Below, piece by piece: positions 31,813 to 40,249 of a stretch of DNA of 64,000 bases (the stretch's first letter is position 1; every line of letters begins with the position of its first letter). Location of the stretch: positions 682,001 to 746,000 of the forward strand of contig CAWGAF010000001.1 in the NCBI GenBank assembly GCA_963820495.1, in the 5' to 3' direction. Made by a program: the position numbers and the translations under genes. The notes under the pieces are model-generated. The model worked only from the letters and a program-made list of their open reading frames with translations. It made no database searches and was not told where the DNA came from. The stretch comes from JBBIPA01 sp963820495 (GTDB taxonomy: Bacteria; Chloroflexota; Dehalococcoidia; GIF9; UBA5629).

Positions 31813-34503
31813 CTAGAGACTCCATTCATCAATGAGATTGGCGACCAAGCCTGTCCAGCCCGTCTGGTGTGAGGCGCCCAGCCCCTGGCCGGTATCGCCG
31901 TGGAAATATTCATAAAACAGCAGATAGTCACGCCAGTGCGGGTCGTCCTGGAACATCCGCACGTTGCCGTAGACAGGACGTTTCCCGTCAGCGTTACGCG
32001 TAAAGAGGCTGATCATGCGCTGCGCAAACCCCCTGGCAATTTCCTCTGGGGTGACGTGTCCTTCACCGCTGACGTTGCTGGGGATGGTAAACCCATGCCC
32101 ATAGGCAGTGTGCAGCTTCCGCAAGGACTCAATCATCAAGAAGGTCGTGGGAAACCACAGCGGGCCACGCCAATTGGAATTACCACCTTTCAAGCGTTCC
32201 AGAGATTCGGCAGGACTATAACGCACCACATGCTCACCAAACGTATAAGGATGAGCCTCGTGATGCTTCGATAAACTGCGCAAGCCATAGTCTGAGCGAA
32301 ACTCTGATGGATCCCAGATGCAGCTGAGGAGCCGGCGCATCTGCTCCGGATTGATAATGGCCAGGACATGGACAACCCCCAGCTCATTGGTAATCGTGCG
32401 CACACAACGCTGCACAATATCCTGGCGATTCTCCAGGAACCAATGGAGATTGGCCCGGAACTCCGGAAACGGTGCGAGTTGCTGTTCTTCGAGGCATTCA
32501 ATGGCATAGAGAGGAATCAAGCCAACAAGAGAGCGCACCTGGAATTTATGGTACGAACCATCGGGATAGCACAGCGCATCGTAAAAAAACCCATCCGTTT
32601 CACTCCAGAGTTCGTACCAGCCACCCATCTTCTTCATGGCCGCGCCAATATAGGCATAATGCTGAAAAAATTTGGTGGCCAGTGACTCATAGACCCGGTT
32701 CTCCTTGGCAAGTTCCAGGGCGATGCGCATCATCTGCAAACAAAACATCCCCATCCAACCTGTAGCATCGGATTGTTTCAGCTTCACCCTATCCGGAAGC
32801 TTTTCGCTGCGATCAATCACCGTGATATTGTCGAGTCCCAGGAAACCACCTTCAAAGACATTATTCCCTTCGCTGTCAACCTTGTTGACCCACCAGGAAA
32901 AATTCATCAGCAACTTGTGGAAACACCGTTCCAGAAACTCCCGGTCTCCCGTACCCGTATGCAGGCGCTCCATATTGTAGAGCCGCCACGCGGCCCAGGC
33001 CTGCACCGGAGGATGGAGATCGGAGAACTCCCACTCGTAGGCCGGAATCTGGCCACTCGGGTGCTGGAATTGCTCGAAGAGCAACAACCAGAGCTGTTCT
33101 TTGGCGAATTCCATATCCACAAGCCCCAAGGCCATACTCTGAAAGGCGAGATCCCAGGCCGCAAACCAGGGATACTCCCATTTATCGGGCATGGACAGCA
33201 CGCGCATGGAGTTGAGATGATGCCAGTGTACATTGCGGATATGACAGCGCGCATCCGGGGGCTGACAGGATGGATTATCCCCTTTGAGCCAGAGGTTGAC
33301 GTCATACAGGTAAATCTGCTTGCTCCAGAGCATCCCGGCCAGGGCCTGACGCTGCACCAGGCGCTCGTCTTCCGTAGTGCGGGGAGGGTGGATCGTGGCG
33401 TAAAATGCATCGGTTTCTGCACGGCGCTGGGCCACGATCGTGTCAATGTCCTCCAACGGATTCGGTAAGAGCTGATCCGAGAGCCGCACTCTGAGCACGA
33501 CAGAGCCACCGGCGGGTACGCACACATTGGCGTAATGCAGGCAGGATTTGGTCCCGCTCTGCGCCGGGTTGACCGACGCTTCCCCGTGGATAATGTGGCG
33601 ATGGAAGGCGTCTTTGACCCAGGGACTGCGATTCTCGGCTCCCTCACCCCAGACGCGCGGACCATTGGTCTCATTATTGGTCAAGAGGGGCGTCGCTCCC
33701 GCTGTGCCATAAAGATACCGGGGACCGAGCCGATACTCAAACATCAGGTTCGCCAGCGGGTCAGCAGCCGTATCATCAGCGTGTAGACTCATATACCCTG
33801 GCCCCTCTGGCCCAAGCGTGATACGAGGCTGCGGTCGAGGCTCTGGCCCCCAGGACCAGGTATTGCGAAACCAGAGGTGGGGCAGAATATGGAGGGAGGC
33901 CTCTTCAGGGCCACGGTTGCACACTTCAATTCGCATGCAGATATCTTCCGGACTGGCTTTGGCATATTCTACAAAGACATCGAAATAGCGTTGCTCGTCA
34001 AAGACCCCGGTATCCAGCAGTTCGTACTCGCCCTCCCAGGCCTGGCGTTTCTGGCTCTCAGTCATGAGCTGGGCATAGGGGTAGGCAGCCTGGGGATATT
34101 TGTAGAGATACTTCATGTATGAGTGGGTCGGGGTAGAGTCGAGGTAGTAGTAATACTCTTTCACATCTTCGCCGTGATTGGATTCCGTGGGCACCAAGCC
34201 GAACAGGCGCTCCTTGAGAATAGGATCACGGCCATTCCACAGAGCGAGAGCCAGTACTAACAGTTGATAGCGATCGCAAATGCCCGCCAGCCCGTCTTCG
34301 CCCCAACGATACGCTTTGGAGCGGGCCAGATCATGCGGGAAATAATTCCAGGCATCACCATTGGGGCTGTAATCCTCACGCACCGTGCCCCAGGACCGCT
34401 CCGACACATAGGGCCCCCATTTGCGCCATGGCTGCACTGGTCCTGCATACGCTTCGTGGAGGCGTTGTTGTTCTGCGGTTTTGGCCGATAGTGGGGTCGT
34501 CAT
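31813..34503 (-). CDS. GH63/MGH1-like glucosidase family protein
   Basis: The protein has about 896 residues from the Met at 34503. The frame extends 20 codons further upstream to 34563, but those codons run through a direct repeat and are less likely. Markers of the GH63-type (alpha/alpha)6 glycosidases include PWFAAWDLAFQSMAL, NWRGPLWFPTTFLMIESL and the C-terminal YEYFHGDTGQGLGASHQTGW. It probably cleaves alpha-glucosides or mannosylglycerate-type compounds. No signal peptide is seen. Base composition and codon choice are visibly more GC-rich than the neighbours, and it stands alone. It was probably acquired by transfer. Confidence 0.85.
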   Translation of the reverse strand: MTTPLSAKTAEQQRLHEAYAGPVQPWRKWGPYVSERSWGTVREDYSPNGDAWNYFPHDLARSKAYRWGEDGLAGICDRYQLLVLALALWNGRDPILKERLFGLVPTESNHGEDVKEYYYYLDSTPTHSYMKYLYKYPQAAYPYAQLMTESQKRQAWEGEYELLDTGVFDEQRYFDVFVEYAKASPEDICMRIEVCNRGPEEASLHILPHLWFRNTWSWGPEPRPQPRITLGPEGPGYMSLHADDTAADPLANLMFEYRLGPRYLYGTAGATPLLTNNETNGPRVWGEGAENRSPWVKDAFHRHIIHGEASVNPAQSGTKSCLHYANVCVPAGGSVVLRVRLSDQLLPNPLEDIDTIVAQRRAETDAFYATIHPPRTTEDERLVQRQALAGMLWSKQIYLYDVNLWLKGDNPSCQPPDARCHIRNVHWHHLNSMRVLSMPDKWEYPWFAAWDLAFQSMALGLVDMEFAKEQLWLLLFEQFQHPSGQIPAYEWEFSDLHPPVQAWAAWRLYNMERLHTGTGDREFLERCFHKLLMNFSWWVNKVDSEGNNVFEGGFLGLDNITVIDRSEKLPDRVKLKQSDATGWMGMFCLQMMRIALELAKENRVYESLATKFFQHYAYIGAAMKKMGGWYELWSETDGFFYDALCYPDGSYHKFQVRSLVGLIPLYAIECLEEQQLAPFPEFRANLHWFLENRQDIVQRCVRTITNELGVVHVLAIINPEQMRRLLSCIWDPSEFRSDYGLRSLSKHHEAHPYTFGEHVVRYSPAESLERLKGGNSNWRGPLWFPTTFLMIESLRKLHTAYGHGFTIPSNVSGEGHVTPEEIARGFAQRMISLFTRNADGKRPVYGNVRMFQDDPHWRDYLLFYEYFHGDTGQGLGASHQTGWTGLVANLIDEWSL

Positions 34504-34956
34504 GCTGATTATCCCTGTCTGGAGACTTGCATAAATACCATCTTCTTTTGCATACTGTACCAAGCTTCTTTTGCATATTGTACCCCATTCCCGAGGGCAC
34601 CAGGTAACTTCTCGTGGATTTGACGGACTGCTGGGCAGAGCCGGAGACGCTTCCGAGGCTCCTGCGCTGGTCGCGCGACAGCTGCTATCATTTACTCACT
34701 ACCAAATTGGGCAACCACACTGATTAGGACACAATATGACGGTTTGTGTCCTCTCGGCTAACCTCAATTTTGAATTGATTTTTTAGTCTGCCCCTTCTAC
34801 AATGCCTATTTCTGCGTTGGTAAGGCCGTAGAGTCGTAAATTGTCCGGGTTTATTTAATTCTCCTATCTAGTTCTCTGGGTCTCTACCCTATTGCAGAGG
34901 CTTTTTGCAAATGGTATGATAACGAAAGAATTGTATGGTTTCAAGGGAGGTGCAGT
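34504..34956. other. Spacer between glycosidase and lipoprotein genes
   Basis: The 453-bp region includes the direct repeats at 34542-34584 and a GC-rich stretch (34610-34690) like the glycosidase gene itself, so the foreign DNA probably extends this far. The remaining right part is AT-rich and carries the promoter and the AAGGGAGGTGC RBS of the 34957 gene. Confidence 0.4.
34542..34584. repeat. Direct repeats, two 20-bp units
   Basis: CTTCTTTTGCATACTGTACC (34542-34561) and CTTCTTTTGCATATTGTACC (34565-34584) differ at one base and have a 23-bp period. They lie just upstream of the glycosidase start and overlap its upstream reading-frame extension. They are candidates for a regulator-binding site. 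Confidence 0.7.
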
Positions 34957-35682
34957 ATGCAGAAATGGCTGAAGGTCATTGCAGTGCTGGCTTTTATCCT
35001 GATAGGAACAATGTATACAGGTTGTGCATTGGGCGATACGATGATAGGAGCAGGTACCGCTCTCGTTAAAATATTTAACGAAGGTATAGCTAGAGTAGAT
35101 TCAGAGATAAGCCAGATAGATAAGCAGAACTATGACGTTCAAGTCAAATTGGGGAAACTAGACCAGGTTCTCAAACCAGCCCAGGACTGGGTGGAGTATG
35201 AGAAAACTGCGCCACCGCAAACCGGTTCCTGGAGAATCAGAGTAACCCCAGAAGAATTAGACAAGCTTAAGAATGACCTCTACAAGGTAACTACGTTAGA
35301 ATTCATGGTAGTCAACGCTGGTGGTACCGGCGAGCAGTTTTCCTCAACGATAAAAATCACCGACCTGAATACGGGGACAATCTATGACCCGGAAGAGCTA
35401 AGGGACGAGCTCAATACCCAAAAGGCGTCCTTTGATCAAAAGAGAAAAGAGATGCTATCCGCAAGGGAATCATCCAAGTCTACAATACACAATGTCTTAA
35501 AATTTGGCGAAAGATGGAAGGTCCAAAAAATTAATGATACCGCGTACCAGATTAGTGGTATCGGTTTAGGCTGGGATACGAAACTCGCTTCTGGTACCTG
35601 GACTTACTACGTAGACAAAGACCAAATGATACCGGCCGATAAACCGGCAGAAAGTTTAAAAGGTATTTTATCGATTGAATGA
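34957..35682 (+). CDS. Lipoprotein of unknown function with coiled-coil segments
   Basis: The 241-residue protein starts after AAGGGAGGTGCAGT with a good RBS. It has a signal peptide and lipobox YTGC (Cys at residue 23). Residues 40-70 and 155-180 are charged heptad-like helices (EISQIDKQNYDVQVKLGKLD and QKRKEMLSARESSKS). The C-terminal half is beta-like (WKVQKINDTAYQISGIGLGW). No family is recognised. It is probably anchored to the outer leaflet of the cytoplasmic membrane. A stem-loop follows 70 bp downstream. Confidence 0.72.
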   Translation: MQKWLKVIAVLAFILIGTMYTGCALGDTMIGAGTALVKIFNEGIARVDSEISQIDKQNYDVQVKLGKLDQVLKPAQDWVEYEKTAPPQTGSWRIRVTPEELDKLKNDLYKVTTLEFMVVNAGGTGEQFSSTIKITDLNTGTIYDPEELRDELNTQKASFDQKRKEMLSARESSKSTIHNVLKFGERWKVQKINDTAYQISGIGLGWDTKLASGTWTYYVDKDQMIPADKPAESLKGILSIE

Positions 35683-35749
35683 TAGTCATCAGTTAGAAGT
35701 GTAAACCACACTTTTCATTGCCCTTTTCCCAGGCTATTTAAAAAAATGT

Positions 35750-35780
35750 AAAGGACAGGTTTGAACCTGTCTTGTCCTTT
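35750..35780 (+). terminator. Stem-loop after lipoprotein gene
   Basis: GACAGGTT/AACCTGTC (35754-35771) with flanking AAGGACA/TGTCCTT. It lies downstream of the lipoprotein stop and probably terminates its transcript. Confidence 0.6.
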
Positions 35781-35874
35781 CCTTCAAGGCCAAAGGTAGA
35801 TTGATAACTGGGGCAAATAGTTCCACCGTTGGAGGTAATTTCTTAATCTCTATCTCCTTAGAGACTAGTTAAAA

Positions 35875-35902
35875 AATGGAGTGATCTTAAGATCACTCCA
35901 TT
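35875..35902 (-). terminator. 28-bp perfect palindrome, probable bidirectional terminator
   Basis: The palindrome is centred on GATCTTAAGATC and is preserved over 14 bp per arm. It lies between two convergent genes. On the minus strand it is followed by a T run (complement of AAAAAA at 35871-35876), as a terminator for the 35939 gene requires. Confidence 0.65.
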
Positions 35903-35938
35903 CCTAATCATTCCCGTTGGTCAAAGAGAAGCTACTAT

Positions 35939-36265
35939 TTACCTACCTCCACCACCCGCACTTCCTTCACCTCCTTGCCCCATATCCACTGAAGTAGTCT
36001 GCAAACTACCTGGATCTGTATTCAAGGGAAGTGGTTCTGTAGGTGGTGACGGGGGTTCTGGAGGTGGATCTTCATGTATTACCCCGCTTTGCTCCACGTG
36101 CCAATGAAAGTTCGGGTCACATAATTGCTGCAATGACAGTATCGGTTTACATTGTCCACCTAAAGTGGTATAGAAACATGAATTGAGAGTCAAGAGGAAA
36201 GGACAAAATACTACCAATATGACGATAGCAAGGATTACCTTGTTTACTATAGATTTTTTTATCAT
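35939..36265 (-). CDS. Small secreted Pro/Gly-rich protein, possible lipoprotein
   Basis: The 108-residue protein has a hydrophobic N-terminus (residues 8-28) ending in LTLNSC, a weak lipobox. A short Cys-containing segment (Cys39, Cys49), a Pro-rich block (EDPPPEPPSPPTEPLP) and a Gly-rich tail ending GGGGR follow. The tail resembles the end of the FecR lipoprotein. No family is recognised. A 32-residue membrane peptide is encoded directly upstream with an AAAGGAGGG RBS between them. Confidence 0.62.
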   Translation of the reverse strand: MIKKSIVNKVILAIVILVVFCPFLLTLNSCFYTTLGGQCKPILSLQQLCDPNFHWHVEQSGVIHEDPPPEPPSPPTEPLPLNTDPGSLQTTSVDMGQGGEGSAGGGGR

Positions 36266-36285
36266 CGCACACTAACCCTCCTTTA

Positions 36286-36384
36286 TTACTGTGTCACCAA
36301 CGAAAAGTTCCAGCTAGGTATGGCTAAGGCGAGTATAATAAAGAGAACGACCCATTTACTTACTGCTTTTTGGTTTATTGTCAT
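36286..36384 (-). CDS. Small single-pass membrane peptide, 32 residues
   Basis: ATG at 36384 follows GAGGAAGGCAATTT, a good RBS. The peptide begins MTINQKAVSKW and has a hydrophobic stretch (VVLFIILALAIPSW). The stop is at 36286, followed by AAAGGAGGG and the start of the next gene at 36265. The paired arrangement suggests a real operon leader peptide, but function is unknown and conservation is unchecked. Confidence 0.45.
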   Translation of the reverse strand: MTINQKAVSKWVVLFIILALAIPSWNFSLVTQ

Positions 36385-36568
36385 AAATTGCCTTCCTCAG
36401 CATCTATGTCCTAACAAACAATAGTCTGAGTGGATGACACGGGTCTCAATATATACCTCGCATATCTTCCTGTCAAGTGGTTCTAAAACTGACATACTGG
36501 TACTTTTTTGCTGCTGTTAATACAGTATAGTAATATTTAAGTATTCAGAAATATTTGTGGATTTCTGA

Positions 36569-36754
36569 TTGGTCAAGATGATTGAAATCAATGTAGACCC
36601 CTACATTTTCAGAGCCGGCACATTTGGGATAATGTGGAGTTCCCTAATCGAGGTAGTGGCTATCGCTCTGGCTCTCTATTTGTTCATCATAAAAGCTAAG
36701 CCGATTTTGGTATCTCAAATAAAGCGCAAAAATGGGCTAAAATCTGTGTTTTAA
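36569..36754 (+). pseudogene. N-terminal fragment of prolipoprotein diacylglyceryl transferase (lgt)
   Basis: A 61-codon frame reads EINVDPYIFRAGTFGIMWSS then a hydrophobic helix ALALYLFIIKAKPI. This matches the usual start of Lgt (residues around the first membrane helix). The catalytic HGG(L/M)xxH region and the remaining helices are missing. Identification rests on a short match, and the piece ends in a stop at 36754. Confidence 0.45.
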
Positions 36755-37410
36755 AGGCACTTTAAACGTGGGTTAACAGGGATTATGTGCAATATCTCGT
36801 GAAGCTAAAAATGTCCTACAGGAAATTAAAAATAGACTATGACTATATAGTATCCAGTGTAGACAAAATTTTAAAATCCAGGTTGCAACAAATTGGGCGG
36901 ACAATCGAGGGATCATCGCTGTAGCGCAACGATGTTGTCAATGAGGCTATAACCGCACAGAGACAATCATTGCTCGTACTCATACAATGAACTATTAAAT
37001 AACTACACTACAGACATAAGCAACATTACCAATATATCCAACAGGACGAACGGTATGGCAGCTTTATATACGTCCTCCATGGTGGTATCAGGTGGAGCTA
37101 CACCTTTCATAATAAACAAGCTACGGGCTCACGTTTTTTACGATGGCGATGATGATGCCAGAATGAAAGCAGCAAGCCTAGCCAGTAAACTATTCAAAGA
37201 TGACTTCGATATCTCTGTAAAGCGTGAGGCTTGGACTCTGTCACATGTTTCTAGTTGAGCTATGCTATGTGCAGAACTAAGGTATAGACTTTCTTTTAAG
37301 ACATTGCACATTATAGTTTTAATGTTTACCAACAGTTAACACTTAATAATTAGACATAACACTAGGTGTTTATATATTGATATAATCAACGCGGAAAAGG
37401 AATTTAGGAC
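36755..37410. other. Low-information region with degraded coding remnants
   Basis: This 656-bp AT-rich region holds one 67-codon plus-strand frame (37055-37258, MAALYTSSMVVSGGATPF...) of no recognised family. It has no RBS and probably is not a gene. No palindromic repeat modules are present. It precedes the ThiS/MoaD gene. Confidence 0.35.
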
Positions 37411-37695
37411 ATGGCGGCAAAAGTAAATTTACTTTATGAATACATGCAAAAATTGACCAATAATCAAAAGATAGTCGAGGTCAACGGTAGCACTCTTGGG
37501 CAGAGCCTTAATGACCTGGTGAAACAGTTCCCCGAAATCAAAAATGCCATATTTGACAAAGAAGGCAAATTGCTACACTATATATTGGTGTATATTAACA
37601 AAGAAATTGCCAGTTTTGACCCCGAGCCATTAAATAAGCCGATAGAAGACGGAGACGAGATACTCATTACTCTTTTGCTTCCAGCAGGAGGATAG
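37411..37695 (+). CDS. ThiS/MoaD-family sulfur-carrier protein
   Basis: The 94-residue protein ends in LLLPAGG. The C-terminal Gly-Gly is adenylated and thiocarboxylated in ubiquitin-like sulfur carriers. The core has the beta-grasp pattern VNLLYEYMQKL, GSTLGQSLNDLVKQFPEI and DGDEILITLLLP. It is followed 74 bp later by a ThiF/MoeB-type E1-like enzyme, so the two form a sulfur-transfer pair for molybdopterin, thiamin, cysteine or an unknown product. The length is near MoaD, but a specific pathway cannot be chosen. Confidence 0.82.
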   Translation: MAAKVNLLYEYMQKLTNNQKIVEVNGSTLGQSLNDLVKQFPEIKNAIFDKEGKLLHYILVYINKEIASFDPEPLNKPIEDGDEILITLLLPAGG

Positions 37696-37769
37696 AGTGT
37701 GGAACATTAAGCGTACACCCTTTATTTGCCACAGCGGGTTGTGTTCCTCCATCAAAAAATGCTTATACT

Positions 37770-38825
37770 TTGCCGAATAGCTTTAAAATGGAAACCATCA
37801 AGTACAAAAGAGACCGATATTCACGACAAACAATATTCCCTGGCATAGGTGAGGATGGGCAACACAAATTAGCTAATAGCTGTGCTGTCGTTATTGGTTG
37901 TGGCGCTCTTGGATGCACCAGTGCAACTTTACTGGTAAGAGCCGGAGTTGGCAAGGTGAGAATCATAGATAGAGACTTCATAGAGTATCACAACCTGCAG
38001 CGTCAAGTCCTATTTAACGAAGAAGACGTAAGGAGCCGGCTACCTAAAGCTATAGCCGCCGAGCGGCATCTCAGAAGAGCCAATTCAACTATTACTGTTG
38101 AGGGTATAGCTGCGGATGTAAACTATACTAATATCGAAAGGTTTTGCCAGGGAGCAAATGTAATACTAGATGGGCTGGATAACCTTGAAACCCGCTTTTT
38201 GGTTAATGATGTGGCACTCAAGCACAAAATTCCTTGGATTTATGGTGGTGCACTTGCTTCAAATGGAATGACCATGACAGTAATTCCAGGGCAGACTCCG
38301 TGCTTAAGATGTATATTTCCTGTAGTACCTAAACCAGAATCCATGCCAACTTGTGAGACGGCAGGTATAATAAATGCAGCCCCATCCGTCATTGCTGCAT
38401 TGCAGGCTACAGAGGCGATCAAGCTCTTGGTTGGCTCTGCAGATGTCAACCACAAACTTATTATCGTCGATGTCTGGGGACTGACTTCTGATGGGTTAAA
38501 CATTCAGCGTCGTGAAGATTGTCCTTCCTGCCATGGCACCTATGAATATTTGGATAATAGATTCGAGATGAAAATCAGTTCATTCTGCGGCCAGAGTCGT
38601 GCTTTGCAGATAGTAAACACCAAGGTTAATACTATCGCACTGGATAAGCTTGCGGCTCGACTCACAAAATTCGGTAAAATATCAAAAAGCGATTTCATGC
38701 TTACAGCCATAATTGGCAAACATGAGATAATTGTTTTTCCAGATGGTCGAGTTATTATCAAGAATACACTTAACGAAGAATTGGCCAAAGAGCTTTACCT
38801 AAAATACGTCATGAACCTTATCTAG
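37770..38825 (+). CDS. ThiF/MoeB/HesA-type adenylyltransferase with C-terminal extension
   Basis: The 351-residue protein has the ATP-binding VIGCGALGCTSATLLVRAG (residues 37-55), the RDRY/SRQ motif near the N-terminus and the conserved MPTCETAGI cysteine. Zinc cysteines are CLRC and CPSC. After about residue 255 there is an additional domain of about 90 residues (SFCGQSRALQIVNTKVNTIA...) not usual for MoeB, similar in place to the ThiS-like or UBL-interacting tails. Start may be the TTG at 37770 or ATG at 37788. It would activate the adjacent ThiS/MoaD carrier. Confidence 0.85.
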   Translation: MPNSFKMETIKYKRDRYSRQTIFPGIGEDGQHKLANSCAVVIGCGALGCTSATLLVRAGVGKVRIIDRDFIEYHNLQRQVLFNEEDVRSRLPKAIAAERHLRRANSTITVEGIAADVNYTNIERFCQGANVILDGLDNLETRFLVNDVALKHKIPWIYGGALASNGMTMTVIPGQTPCLRCIFPVVPKPESMPTCETAGIINAAPSVIAALQATEAIKLLVGSADVNHKLIIVDVWGLTSDGLNIQRREDCPSCHGTYEYLDNRFEMKISSFCGQSRALQIVNTKVNTIALDKLAARLTKFGKISKSDFMLTAIIGKHEIIVFPDGRVIIKNTLNEELAKELYLKYVMNLI

Positions 38826-38981
38826 GTTATATCTCCATCGTTGGCATCTTTGTTTTTTTAAAGAACGGCAATCACATCATACGGGCCTGCGACCCTATCA
38901 TTACAAATCTGAACTGTAATGTTTAACGAATTTCAACACTCCCTGAAGCAGTGACCGTTTCCCCCGGCGGAAGGGAGTTAA

Positions 38982-39005
38982 GTTCGAACCCCGTCTCCCG
39001 CTCCA
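38982..39005 (+). other. 3' fragment of a tRNA-Gly gene (24 bp)
   Basis: GTTCGAACCCCGTCTCCCGC then TCCA is the T-loop, T-stem 3' strand, acceptor strand and CCA of a tRNA with acceptor GCGGGAG, as in tRNA-Gly. The 5' part of the tRNA is absent. It looks like an integration attachment remnant. Confidence 0.65.
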
Positions 39006-39205
39006 AATAGCTTCAAAATCCACCTAATTTATCCTATCTTTTCCTTTAGAGACAAACTGCCAAAAAGGCAGGCTGTCTAAAACAATTAGCAATTTGAACG
39101 TAAAAGAGAAAAACCGACGACCTGCCTGATAAATAATTTCTGTGGGAAAATGTGATTTACTTGCCTGGAGGGAAATTCTAATCAATATAGTCAAGTATTC
39201 AAGAT

Positions 39206-39239
39206 GGACGGGGAGCTCAACCCTCCCCCGCCTCCACCA
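39206..39239 (+). other. tmRNA (ssrA) 3'-end-like fragment
   Basis: GGACGGGGAGCTCAACCC then TCCCCCGCCTCCACCA resembles the T arm, acceptor strand and CCA of tmRNA. The T-stem pairs GGGGA/TCCCC around a 9-nt loop. No tmRNA body lies upstream. ssrA is a known integration site for genomic islands in Dehalococcoides. Confidence 0.55.
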
Positions 39240-39454
39240 AATCAAAAATTTAAGAGTATATTGTTTCAAGATACTGTCAATTCATTGTTGCCTATGGGGC
39301 AAGTATGTTAAAAAGAGTCAAGCAAGTAGTGAGAGGTTATAAAAAGGCCGATAACCTGCTTAGTTAAAAAAGGGGCGGTTTTTCAAGACTTCTCAGGTTC
39401 AAAAAGAGCTGAAAATAGAGTTCATCCAAGACGATGCCCTCCAAGAAGGCTGTC

Positions 39455-39480
39455 ACGGGTTCGAACCCCTCTAGGGATGT
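39455..39480 (+). other. T-arm-like fragment
   Basis: ACGGGTTCGAACCCCT reads as a tRNA T-arm with one mismatch (39456-39471). The acceptor is not identifiable. It may be a third integration scar, but support is weak. Confidence 0.3.
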
Positions 39481-39599
39481 TATTTCCGATAAATAACCAA
39501 ACGCTTGCATCCACTTGACAATAAATTGGCTATGAGCTATTCTATACCTTGCTATCCGAGGTATGGCACACAGGCTTAAGCTGGAGTATTATAGGCATC

Positions 39600-40244
39600 A
39601 TGGAGTTAGTTTATTCTATACCGCTAGCTGTAGCTGCTTTCTGGCTGGGTGCCTGTCCCTTTTCACTATGGATTGGCAGGTGGCTGGGAGGTGAAGACAT
39701 CAGGAACTACGGTGATGGCAACCCTGGTGCTGTTAATGTCTTCCGTGCCGCTGGTCCCAAGGTTGGAGCCTTCGCTTTAATCCTCGATATGGCCAAAGGC
39801 GCACTTTTCGTAGCCCTGGCACATTTGGTTTTCAAGCTCCCTGTTGCAGCAGTTCTAGGAATTGGGATCTGCGCTATAGCGGGTCATGCTTTCTCGCCAC
39901 TGCTGGGACTTAACGGCGGCAAAGCGCTGGCAACCACTCTGGGCGTTCTTTTTGCACTACCTCAATATGATATTTTGATTGTCATGCTTATCATGGCACT
40001 CATGGGCTTTTTGATTATGGAAAGCGACACCTGGGCAGTGATGATTGCTCCACCAGCCACCCTGGTTTACCTGCTAGTCACCAAAGGTCCTTCCTGGGAG
40101 GCATTGTTCGTGCTGCTCGTGCTGGTAATATGGACAGTTAAGCAGCTTGATGACCTACGGTCTTTTCCCAGAGTCCAGATAAAACCTCTTATATGGCTCC
40201 GGGCACGTAAAGCCACACATGCCAGTCGACATTATGAGGAGTAA
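39600..40244 (+). CDS. plsY: Glycerol-3-phosphate acyltransferase PlsY
   Basis: About 214 residues from the ATG at 39600 (the frame extends to a TTG at 39549, which is less likely). GDGNPGAVNVFRAAGP (near residue 35) and GHAFSPLLGLNGGKALATTLG (near 93) are the PlsY motifs that contact acyl-phosphate and glycerol-3-phosphate. Six or so membrane helices are visible. It performs the first acylation in phospholipid synthesis. It heads a plus-strand group of five closely spaced genes. Confidence 0.88.
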   Translation: MELVYSIPLAVAAFWLGACPFSLWIGRWLGGEDIRNYGDGNPGAVNVFRAAGPKVGAFALILDMAKGALFVALAHLVFKLPVAAVLGIGICAIAGHAFSPLLGLNGGKALATTLGVLFALPQYDILIVMLIMALMGFLIMESDTWAVMIAPPATLVYLLVTKGPSWEALFVLLVLVIWTVKQLDDLRSFPRVQIKPLIWLRARKATHASRHYEE

Positions 40245-40249
40245 GAGCA

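Larger units (their letters stand above)
38826..39548. other. Gene-poor region with tRNA/tmRNA 3' fragments
   Basis: The 723-bp stretch has no supported protein gene. It contains a tRNA-Gly 3' end (38982-39005), a tmRNA-like 3' end (39206-39239), a T-arm-like stretch (39455-39480) and inverted repeats (AGGCAG...CTGCCT at 39067-39128 and AGGTTAT/ATAACCT at 39333-39356). A minus-strand frame through the tmRNA fragment is the familiar RNA-derived false ORF. Confidence 0.5.

Noticed and set aside
32773..33674. Long antisense frames inside the glycosidase gene
   Set aside because: High GC content inflates open frames on other strands. None has a domain or RBS, while the GH63 frame is intact.
37055..37258. 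67-codon plus-strand frame
   Set aside because: No RBS, no family and atypical composition. It is treated as a remnant region, not a gene.
39024..39269. Minus-strand 81-codon frame
   Set aside because: It translates antisense to the tmRNA-like fragment and gives the WWRRG-type peptide that is typical of tRNA/tmRNA misannotation.
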